The notes beneath the pieces were generated by a model, which was not told the DNA's origin, made no database searches, and saw only the letters and a list, made by a program, of their open reading frames with translations. Shown one piece after another: positions 9,493 through 16,375 of a DNA stretch of 29,517 bases. Each line of letters opens with the position of its first letter. The stretch's first letter is position 1. The translations under genes and the position numbers were made by a program. Origin of the DNA: a virus; the IMG/VR virus record IMGVR_UViG_3300010885_038727, positions 1-29,517 of that record; one strand, 5' to 3'.

Positions 9493-11913
9493 TTATTGGG
9501 TGTATTGAAATGCAGGGCCGGCAGCGGGAGAGGCGTTGCCTTGATTGTTCCAGTAGCTCATGTTCTGCAACTGCGGCGTGTAGGCCCCCGATGGATCTGC
9601 GTCGGGAATCAGACCGTGGAAATCCATGTTTCCGGTGGATGGATTGAACGAGGCTCCTCGCGGAACAGCTCCGATCTGCTGACGCCATCCTGCGCCCGCT
9701 CCGGCACCACCATAGCTGCCACCACCGCCGACAAATGGCTGGACGGGTTGGGATGGCGCAGCAGGGTAATACACTTGGGGAACCTGAGGCGGTGGAGCAT
9801 TCACCGATTGCTGGGCGTAGACCGGTGCGCTCAATGCGACTGCCGGAGGTTGCGCTGCCATAGCTACAGCAGGGGGGTAGGCAACCGGAGCTGAGACAGC
9901 CGGCGCTGGTGGCGCAGGTGCATACGTCGGAGCGTAGATAGGATTCGACCGTGCCACCACCTGGGGTGCCTGGTTGGTGACATACGTGACAGGCTGTGGC
10001 GGAGCAACAGGCTGCGGTGTCATGCCTTGAGGCCACTGAAGCCAGTTCGCCGGCACTGGATTTCCAATAGGAACACCGGTCGGCATCGCGGGCATCGCGG
10101 GCGATGTGCCCGGCGGTTGCATGCCGGGTGGGTATCGAAGCCATCCATCAGGTATCGGAACCGAACCACGCGGCGAAGGTGGCATTTGCGGACTCCAGTT
10201 TGTCCACTGGTTTGGCCAATTTGAGTTGGTGCCCTGTGGCGGCGGCGGTGTCGTGGGACCTGAGACGATTGTGGTGCCTGCTGGTGGGACGAACGCAGGA
10301 TTCGTGGCAAGCAACTGTGTGATATTTAAGCTAGGCGCAGTGGCGGACGGAGGTGTTACCGGATTCCCTGGTTCGGCAATACTGCCGTCTGGATTGAACT
10401 GCTGTGCTCCGATTTGCCCTAACCATTGGGGCTCCGGAAGTGGGAGGGGGCTGAAACGAATCGCGGGCACTTGCTGGGCGTAGGCGTCCATCGGCGAAAC
10501 GCTGCTGTCGAACAGGGATCCAACCCCGCGACCTAAATAGCCAATCGGATTCAGCGCAGAGCCGCTTTGCAGCTTAGCCGCGCTGGCCATGTCCTGCGGC
10601 GTCATGAATCTAGATGTGTCAGGTAGGTTGAATGTGTTGGCATTGCCAGTCATTGCTAGATCCCTAAAAACACCAGGGACTTGTGCCAAAGGAGCCGTAT
10701 TGGTTGGATTCCCCTGTGCATCGTAGCCGGGCGCCATGTAACCATCCCCGGTATAAGGCTGCGCCTGCCTAGGGTTGACTGGGTTCGCGGGACCGGCACC
10801 GGCACTGGAAACCCCGTTGCCAGCACCTCTACCGTCACCACCGGCAGCCGAAGCATCATCAGCGGCCGAAGCGTCTTCCTTGGATTTGTAGTAACTCGGA
10901 AACCACTTGTGCTGCTGCTCAGGGTCGTTAGCCAAATTGACAGCATCCGACATCCAAGGCTTAGGAATCATGCCACCATGTGGCCCAGGCATGAGCCCGG
11001 TTGATTCGATCTGCTTATCAATTCCAGCCAGCTCGGCTCTCTCTAGAGTGGCACGACGCGCTTCAGCCTGGAAACCCGGCGACAGCATGGTCTTGCCGTT
11101 GTCGCTCAACCACTTGTTTGCTAAAGCCTCATGCACCGCCCCGAATCGCGCGTTGAATAGCGCTGTGATCTCAGCCGCTTTTTCCGGATGCGATTTCAAC
11201 GCGTCCTTTAGATCGCTGCCATACCCTGCGTCCACGACAGCCTTCTGGGCGAGCCCCTGAGCCTCAAGGGCGGTTAATTCATTGGACCTCTTTTGCACCG
11301 CCAGAAACTCTGGGTTTGTCGAAAAACTTTGAGCATAACGTTCCATGTTGGCAGTCAATTCAGTCTTCTGAATGTTCAGATGAGCCAGCCGGTGTCCGTC
11401 AGATTGGATATTGTCCTGCCTCTTGGCGGTGATCGCAGCCTCAATTTTCTTCAGGTAGCCAGCCTCATTCGGATCCCCTTCCGGCATGCTCCCACCATAC
11501 CTGTTCACAAGGGTGTCGAGCTGCTGCGTCACCATCGTCATCCCCTGTTTTTGGACGAGGTAATCCAACCTGGCCTTGCTCTGCTCATGCGCGACGTCCA
11601 AGAATCGCTGGTCCCGCATCTTCTCTCGTTCAAGCTGGGATGAGTGCTGCCATTGCGCCAGCTCTCGTGCTCGATCGTTGTTCATCGTAGCCATCTGTAT
11701 GGCGCGCTGGTTCGCCTGGTCCGCAATGATCGAGGAGTGCTGGTTGTTGATTTGCTGCGCAAGAAATGCGTTTTGCGCGGCATTGTTCAACTCGCCCGCT
11801 CGCGTCACGGGTTCAGCGGCAGATGCCCCCATCTTGGCAAAATCCGTCACACTGGGCGCTTGCCATCCAAAATCGAGAACCCGCACTGCCGGTGAAGTGA
11901 CTTGTTCAGACAT
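9493..11913 (-). CDS. Putative internal virion / ejection protein (gp15-like position), 806 aa
   Basis: The N-terminal third (about residues 30-330) is charged and helical, rich in Gln, Glu, Lys and Ala, and likely forms coiled coils. It includes the run QLEREKMRDQRFLDVAHEQS. The C-terminal half is low-complexity Pro/Gly/Ala/Asn/Gln sequence with many PP and PQ steps and is probably disordered. There is no signal peptide or membrane segment. The ATG at 11913 follows an AT-rich stretch with no Shine-Dalgarno, 10 bases after the previous stop, and its own stop is 4 bases from the giant gene. I infer an internal virion protein from the order: membrane-anchored protein, helical protein, giant protein, as in T7 gp14-gp15-gp16. 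I see no sequence signature that proves homology; a tail-associated structural protein is the alternative. Confidence 0.8.
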   Translation of the reverse strand: MSEQVTSPAVRVLDFGWQAPSVTDFAKMGASAAEPVTRAGELNNAAQNAFLAQQINNQHSSIIADQANQRAIQMATMNNDRARELAQWQHSSQLEREKMRDQRFLDVAHEQSKARLDYLVQKQGMTMVTQQLDTLVNRYGGSMPEGDPNEAGYLKKIEAAITAKRQDNIQSDGHRLAHLNIQKTELTANMERYAQSFSTNPEFLAVQKRSNELTALEAQGLAQKAVVDAGYGSDLKDALKSHPEKAAEITALFNARFGAVHEALANKWLSDNGKTMLSPGFQAEARRATLERAELAGIDKQIESTGLMPGPHGGMIPKPWMSDAVNLANDPEQQHKWFPSYYKSKEDASAADDASAAGGDGRGAGNGVSSAGAGPANPVNPRQAQPYTGDGYMAPGYDAQGNPTNTAPLAQVPGVFRDLAMTGNANTFNLPDTSRFMTPQDMASAAKLQSGSALNPIGYLGRGVGSLFDSSVSPMDAYAQQVPAIRFSPLPLPEPQWLGQIGAQQFNPDGSIAEPGNPVTPPSATAPSLNITQLLATNPAFVPPAGTTIVSGPTTPPPPQGTNSNWPNQWTNWSPQMPPSPRGSVPIPDGWLRYPPGMQPPGTSPAMPAMPTGVPIGNPVPANWLQWPQGMTPQPVAPPQPVTYVTNQAPQVVARSNPIYAPTYAPAPPAPAVSAPVAYPPAVAMAAQPPAVALSAPVYAQQSVNAPPPQVPQVYYPAAPSQPVQPFVGGGGSYGGAGAGAGWRQQIGAVPRGASFNPSTGNMDFHGLIPDADPSGAYTPQLQNMSYWNNQGNASPAAGPAFQYTQ

Positions 11914-11923
11914 AAATTTAGAA

Positions 11924-13120
11924 TCAGGCTAACATTGCTGTGTCGGATGCGAGGGCTGTGTCTGCACCCATGCTGCCGGCTCCAGCGGTCGATCCACCAA
12001 AAGAGCCTCCTCCCATCGCATCACCAGCACCGCCCGCTATCCCAGCACCGCCGGAGCTCCCTGCGTTATACATCTGCGGGCTCTGATACATCCCGTAGTT
12101 GGAAAGGTTATTGTTTCGCTGGAGCTGGTTCATGTAGTCGTATTGCTGCTTCATGAGCTGCTGTTGATTGCTGCGCTGCATGTAGGCACCAGCCATCTGA
12201 CCTCCAGCTCCTCCCAGTGCCGAGGCCATGTTCGCGCCACCCATGTAAGCCCCCGGACCCGGTGTCGGTAGCGGCTGGTATTGGAACGGCCCGGTGTAGC
12301 CGATCTTCACCGCGTTAAAGGGTTGCATCCGTTGGCCAAGGCTTTGCAAATACTGATCGCCCGGCATCATGGCTGTCTGCCCATTCTGCTGTGCCATCTC
12401 ATAGGGCAGCTTTAGGTTCTGCATCGGCATGGTGATGTCGCCGTAGTTCCGAATGTCGGCGTTCTGTTGGAGGTTCTGCTGATTGGCTGCGCCAACGGCA
12501 TTGCCAGCTCCATTGGCCCCTTGGAACTTGAGCAGTCGGTTGCCGTAGGAATCCCCCACATAACCGCGGCTGGCCTGCTGCGAGTCAATCTGGTCGAGCG
12601 TCTTTTGCAGGGCGTCCAAAGAGGAAGACTTTGCTGTAGCCAATCTCGCCTCCTGCACCGGTGCCGCGTTTTTAAGGAGCCTGTTCGTGACACCGCCGTT
12701 AAATATGTCGTTGGTGAGCCCGGTTGCGGCCTGCTCGGACTGAGCCGTCTTGGCGCTGGCGCCTTGGAAGGTCGACAGCGGTAGCGCGGTCTGATTATAG
12801 GCGCTCACCAGATCGGAGCCGAGCTGGCCTCCCTCAAACGGATTGCCGTTGGCGTCCTTCAGATACGTGGGCAGGACAGCGCTGCCCTCCGACCCGTGCG
12901 CCTCTTGGAACATCTGGTAGTTCAGCTTGTTGGCGTCCCCCTGTGATTTGGCAGCCATGTCCGCCGCGTGTTTCTGGGCCTGGGATGACGCATAACCCGC
13001 ATAGGCCGTTGCGCCTGCCGCCACGGCCGCCACGGCCACAACGGCAAAAGTGTAACACCGCGGTTTCTCAAACATCCGCCCCGGACGCGTGGTCCATTCT
13101 ATTTCATGGTGCAAATTCAT
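11924..13120 (-). CDS. Putative internal virion protein with N-terminal membrane segment (gp14-like), 398 aa
   Basis: An N-terminal hydrophobic helix (about residues 24-45, core FAVVAVAAVAAGATAYAGYA) is followed by a Gln/Ala/Lys-rich helix containing SSQAQKHAADMAAKSQ. That arrangement is common in the smallest podovirus ejection protein, which inserts into the host outer membrane. The middle is Gln/Asn/Ala-rich and the C-terminus is Gly/Ser/Ala-rich with GGGSFGGS-type repeats. The start overlaps the stop of the cupin-like gene (ATGA at 13120-13117) and is preceded by AAGGAG with an 11-base spacer. A second Met at residue 16 lies closer to the membrane helix and could be the true start. The role is inferred from architecture and from the neighbours downstream. 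Confidence 0.8.
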   Translation of the reverse strand: MNLHHEIEWTTRPGRMFEKPRCYTFAVVAVAAVAAGATAYAGYASSQAQKHAADMAAKSQGDANKLNYQMFQEAHGSEGSAVLPTYLKDANGNPFEGGQLGSDLVSAYNQTALPLSTFQGASAKTAQSEQAATGLTNDIFNGGVTNRLLKNAAPVQEARLATAKSSSLDALQKTLDQIDSQQASRGYVGDSYGNRLLKFQGANGAGNAVGAANQQNLQQNADIRNYGDITMPMQNLKLPYEMAQQNGQTAMMPGDQYLQSLGQRMQPFNAVKIGYTGPFQYQPLPTPGPGAYMGGANMASALGGAGGQMAGAYMQRSNQQQLMKQQYDYMNQLQRNNNLSNYGMYQSPQMYNAGSSGGAGIAGGAGDAMGGGSFGGSTAGAGSMGADTALASDTAMLA

Positions 13121-13599
13121 AGGTTTTCCATCTCCTTGGGTTTTCCGTTGTCAATCCTCGCCGCGGGACGGAACGTCGGCTCTTCGGTGATCAGGGCGGT
13201 GATTCTTTCCGGATCGGTTTCGTTCGTCACGTGGCAGGTGATCCAGACGCAATCCTCGTGAATGTTAAGCACACGCTGTGTTCCAGGTTTGGTGATGCCG
13301 CAGTAAGGTGCGCGAAAGTGTTCGATGCCAGACTCAGTCATCACGGAGGCATGCCCCTTGGCCACGATGAACGGGTGCTCAGTCAGATGCTTGCGGCTGA
13401 TCACCATTGTCCCTTTTGGCATGAATATCTCGCGGATATACATGCCAGGCGTGAAACGGTGCGTCAGCGGACATGCAACCTGAGGCAACTCAGCCCAGAC
13501 ACGACCAACATCCTCGATCTTTTCGCCATAGCTGCGATCGGTATTGTCCTGGTTGATTGTGACGCCGCTCATCCAATCGGGTCGGAGTTGGTTTTGCAT
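13117..13599 (-). CDS. Cupin-like phage protein, 160 aa
   Basis: The central part (about residues 45-130) reads like a single small beta barrel: it contains PGMYIREIFMPKGTMVISRK, then a His-rich strand (HLTEHPFIVAKGHASV), then alternating strands ending in CVWITCHV. Gly/Pro turns and His residues at strand ends resemble the cupin fold. Whether a metal site is complete cannot be told by eye. It starts 3 bases after the tail-fibre gene and ends in an ATGA overlap with the next gene, so it is translated as part of the tail/ejection operon. GGAGG lies 8 bases before the ATG. It may be a fibre accessory or a small virion protein; an enzyme acting on host or capsule sugars is an untested alternative. 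Confidence 0.8.
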   Translation of the reverse strand: MQNQLRPDWMSGVTINQDNTDRSYGEKIEDVGRVWAELPQVACPLTHRFTPGMYIREIFMPKGTMVISRKHLTEHPFIVAKGHASVMTESGIEHFRAPYCGITKPGTQRVLNIHEDCVWITCHVTNETDPERITALITEEPTFRPAARIDNGKPKEMENL

Positions 13600-13602
13600 G
13601 CG

Positions 13603-15906
13603 TCATGCCTCCACCCAAGGAACGCGAGCGACTGTGCCAGTGACGCTTGAGCCCCAGCGCGTCAGAACAGTGCATTTTTCTGTTCCAACGCCACCAGTCG
13701 TAAGGTCATACTCCACGGTCAAGTTGCAGCGTCCGTAATCGGCCCAAGGAGCCCCGTCTCCTCCAATCGCGATTGATTTTACATACGACAACGCTGTGTA
13801 CTTGTTGGCATCGGCCCACCACCCAACGATTCCAGTGGCATACGTGCTGGTGATCTTGAAGATGTGGATGAAGGGAACATCGCCCGCTGATACGTAGATG
13901 CGCTGGCTTACCGGGTTGTACTGGAAGAATTGGATTCGGGTCCCGACGTTGGAGGAGGCTCCGGATGGGCCGACTGCCGTGCCATACCACTTCCGGAAGT
14001 CACTACTGTTGCCGATGGTGGATGTCGTCAAATCTATGGTTCCAGCCACCTGTGCCGTCGTGTTTGGGCTGACGCTAAAATTGAACATCCGCACCGCATT
14101 GAGGCCGATGGAGGAGTTGTAGTTGCTGTCCACGCTGTAGATGTTTGTGATCGATCCAGCCGTTTCAGTGATCCACACGGGCTTGCTGTAGTAGTAGTTT
14201 TGAGTTCCTAGCCGATTCGCCTGCCAGACTGCTCCTGATGTGACTACCGTGGCGGTGACGAGGTATCCCTGCTTCCCAGCCATTGATTTAAGGTAGAGCG
14301 TGGTCTGCGATGCACTGGTGGTGATCGTCGCGGTCGTGTTGTAAGTGGTTCCATCAAGCGACCAGCTCGTATCGTTCCCGCCGGCAGCAAAGGTATAGGT
14401 GGTGGAGACCGTGACCGTGAGGTTGTAAATCCCCGAGCTGTTGTAGACCGCATACGAGGGCACGATGGACAACAGTGGCGAGACCATTGGGAGTCGGTAA
14501 TATCCCGTATTGCTGGTGAAAACAGCCTCGATCTTGCCATTGCTCCTGAGGAATGCCGCGGCGTTGCAGTAGGCCGGCACACCGGCGTCAGCATACGAGA
14601 GCGGCGTAGCGACGTTGGTCGCAAGATTGACGCAGGAAAATGGGCGCAAACCGGAGATGCCGAAGTTGGAGACGATCAGGTTGTTGCCGTAGGAGATCGC
14701 CAGTTCTGGACTGGGAAATGGATAGGTGACTGCCGGTAGAATCGTGTTTGAGACATTGGTTGTCACATCGCACACAACAACGATCGCCCAATTTGCCGGG
14801 GTCAAAGCCGTGCCCACCCCAGCCAGATAAAGAGTCGTGCTGGCGGATGTGTCCACGTTGACATAGGTCGATTCTATCGAAATGGTCATCCACGGTGTGG
14901 GCGTTGATGCCGAGGTGAAAAACAGGTCGTACGGCACGTAGGCACCAACCGACACCACACTGTCTGACGCCGTTTCTGCGGCGATCTTGTTCAGATAAAC
15001 CCGGGTCGAAGTGGGCACTTGTGCCAGACCATGCGCAATGTTCAGCACCGATGCCGACGTCGGGATCGCCACGCCGCCGCTGGTGAACCGGTTGGTTCCG
15101 TTCACTGTGTAGGATGTGACCGCAGTCGACGATCCTGCGCCCGCGGTTCCAGATGATCCGCCGCCGCTAAGCAAAATGAAGGTCGCCCCCTTATAGACCA
15201 CTGAAAACACGGTCGGCGCCCCAATGGTACCGGATGTCAATGGAACCCCATTTGATACGATCGGCACCGCTCCAAGCCCGTTGACATTGAGGGTTGCCGC
15301 AGCCGTATTGGCGTTGGTCGTGTAAACGAAAAACATCTGGCTGTCCTTGTAGACGGAGATTGGTGCTGCCAGGCCAACAGTGGCGGTCACAGTGGCACTA
15401 GCAGTCCCGGTGAGCGTTACCGATGTGTTCGCCGCAGTGAATGTTTGAGGCCCAGCCGCAGAGATTGTTTGCGACCCGTTTACCATAGTGGCGTCGTGCG
15501 CGTTTCGCGTGAATACATACCCGTTGTTCAGGCTGAGTCCCGACAAAACATAGTTCCCATTCGAGTCGTAAGTGGCGGCCCCTGGAACGATATTCGATCC
15601 GTTTAGGCCACCGCGTGCTGTGATGGCATAGGCATTTAGGGTTCCTGCGTCCGTGTCTACGGGGATGATCGAGTAGAGCAGGCTGGGATTCAGATTGGAC
15701 AGGGCCACAGCCGCGTTTTGTAGCGTTTGGGACCCAACCGACCCAGATACGAGCGTCCCGTCGGGGTTGAGCGAGGACGAGATCAGGTTGGCAAGGGTCA
15801 GGCAGTAGGACCGCGTATTTGTCCAATTCGCGTCCAATTCGCTGTCAGACAGCGGAGATCCTTTTACGCTTCGGATCACCAGGCTTGGGAAGGATGGAAT
15901 GCTCAT
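13603..15906 (-). CDS. Tail-fibre-like protein, 767 aa
   Basis: The N-terminus carries KGSPLSDSELDANW (residues 15-28), the kind of short motif seen at the start of many phage tail-fibre and receptor-binding proteins. Behind it (about residues 80-260) are Asn/Gly/Thr/Val-rich beta segments, including AATLNVNGLGAVPI, typical of fibre shafts. The remainder is Ser/Thr/Tyr/Gly-rich beta sequence with Trp near the C-terminus. There is no signal peptide. The ATG at 15906 follows a 21-base gap that carries a dyad and no Shine-Dalgarno. The gene sits between small tail genes and the cupin-like gene. The likely role is host recognition. I see no catalytic motif for a depolymerase, but a long beta-rich protein could hide one. 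Confidence 0.83.
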   Translation of the reverse strand: MSIPSFPSLVIRSVKGSPLSDSELDANWTNTRSYCLTLANLISSSLNPDGTLVSGSVGSQTLQNAAVALSNLNPSLLYSIIPVDTDAGTLNAYAITARGGLNGSNIVPGAATYDSNGNYVLSGLSLNNGYVFTRNAHDATMVNGSQTISAAGPQTFTAANTSVTLTGTASATVTATVGLAAPISVYKDSQMFFVYTTNANTAAATLNVNGLGAVPIVSNGVPLTSGTIGAPTVFSVVYKGATFILLSGGGSSGTAGAGSSTAVTSYTVNGTNRFTSGGVAIPTSASVLNIAHGLAQVPTSTRVYLNKIAAETASDSVVSVGAYVPYDLFFTSASTPTPWMTISIESTYVNVDTSASTTLYLAGVGTALTPANWAIVVVCDVTTNVSNTILPAVTYPFPSPELAISYGNNLIVSNFGISGLRPFSCVNLATNVATPLSYADAGVPAYCNAAAFLRSNGKIEAVFTSNTGYYRLPMVSPLLSIVPSYAVYNSSGIYNLTVTVSTTYTFAAGGNDTSWSLDGTTYNTTATITTSASQTTLYLKSMAGKQGYLVTATVVTSGAVWQANRLGTQNYYYSKPVWITETAGSITNIYSVDSNYNSSIGLNAVRMFNFSVSPNTTAQVAGTIDLTTSTIGNSSDFRKWYGTAVGPSGASSNVGTRIQFFQYNPVSQRIYVSAGDVPFIHIFKITSTYATGIVGWWADANKYTALSYVKSIAIGGDGAPWADYGRCNLTVEYDLTTGGVGTEKCTVLTRWGSSVTGTVARVPWVEA
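13608..13612 (-). promoter_or_regulatory. Ribosome binding site of the cupin-like gene
   Basis: GGAGG lies in the last codons of the tail-fibre gene, 8 bases before the ATG at 13599, consistent with coupled translation. Confidence 0.65.
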
Positions 15907-15910
15907 AGCT

Positions 15911-15926
15911 ACACTGTATAGGGTGT
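15911..15926 (-). promoter_or_regulatory. Dyad ACACC-N6-AGTGT before the tail-fibre gene
   Basis: The minus strand reads ACACC-CTATAC-AGTGT, filling the 21-base gap before the fibre ATG and ending 4 bases upstream of it. One arm pair is G-U. Same spacing and orientation as the dyads at 23588-23603 and 28238-28253. Confidence 0.42.
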
Positions 15927-15927
15927 A

Positions 15928-16164
15928 TTACTTAGTGGTCGCGCTCAACTGTGATTTTAATGTTTCGATCTGTGCACCCATTGCCGACATGCTGGCGCTT
16001 ACCGCCACCTGTACACCCGAATACCATTGTTGAAGGGCCTCGGCATGATCGCTGGTCATTCCAAAGCGGGGGTCCGCCGGGGGTAGCTCCATCTGCGGCC
16101 ATATGATGGAGGACTGGGCGCGACCGCTTGCCGCCAACGCCGACGCTGATGCGGTGAGCTTCAT
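15928..16164 (-). CDS. Small phage protein with C-terminal helix, 78 aa
   Basis: I choose the ATG at 16164, not an upstream in-frame codon, because it overlaps the previous stop as ATGA and has GGAGGTG six bases upstream. The protein begins MKLTASASALAASGRA, has a Pro-rich middle (MELPPADPRFG) and ends in a Ser/Ala/Met/Leu heptad-like helix (residues about 45-75) that could form a coiled coil. There is no convincing membrane segment. It lies just before the fibre gene, so an assembly or connector role for the fibre is possible. I do not recognise the family. Confidence 0.68.
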   Translation of the reverse strand: MKLTASASALAASGRAQSSIIWPQMELPPADPRFGMTSDHAEALQQWYSGVQVAVSASMSAMGAQIETLKSQLSATTK

Positions 16165-16373
16165 TGGCAACACCTCCACACTTGCTGACCGCACTCGGAA
16201 CATTCCTCTTGCTGCTGACGGCCGGTGTGCTTCGTGTTGCGCTCAAACCCATTCGGTGAGTAGTGATGCGGCGATCCGCTGGGGCACGAGCTCCCATCTG
16301 GAAATTGAGCCGGATCCGGATTGCATAGGGCGTTTGTTTCGCGATTTGTGTTTTTTATGATGTTGGATGCCAT
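16161..16373 (-). CDS. Small Cys-rich, possibly zinc-binding protein, 70 aa
   Basis: Six cysteines occur in 70 residues (17, 30, 58, 61, 68, 69), with CSEC at 58-61 and HH at 36-37. The spacing CP-x-G-x-x-HH ... C-x2-C would suit a small zinc ribbon. The gene is tied to both neighbours: it starts 2 bases after the stop of the 922-residue protein and ends in an ATGA overlap with the 78-residue gene. AGGAAG lies about 9 bases before the start. This coupling on both sides argues that it is a real gene and not a chance frame. Function unknown. Confidence 0.65.
   Translation of the reverse strand: MASNIIKNTNRETNALCNPDPAQFPDGSSCPSGSPHHYSPNGFERNTKHTGRQQQEECSECGQQVWRCCQ
16171..16177 (-). promoter_or_regulatory. 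Ribosome binding site fixing the 78-aa start
   Basis: GGAGGTG lies 6 bases before the ATG at 16164, inside the Cys-rich gene. It is the strongest Shine-Dalgarno in the window and favours this start over the upstream in-frame codons. Confidence 0.7.
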
Positions 16374-16375
16374 AA

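Noticed and set aside
9494-9508. Copy of the fibre-gap sequence (AATACACCC) at the start of the giant gene
   Set aside because: It encodes the last residues of the 806-aa protein and lacks the second arm of the dyad, so I treat it as chance.
9326-10144. 272-codon minus-strand frame spanning the junction of the 806-aa gene and the giant gene
   Set aside because: It overlaps both genes in another frame, with low-quality composition (many Arg, Ser, Cys and His), so it is a shadow.
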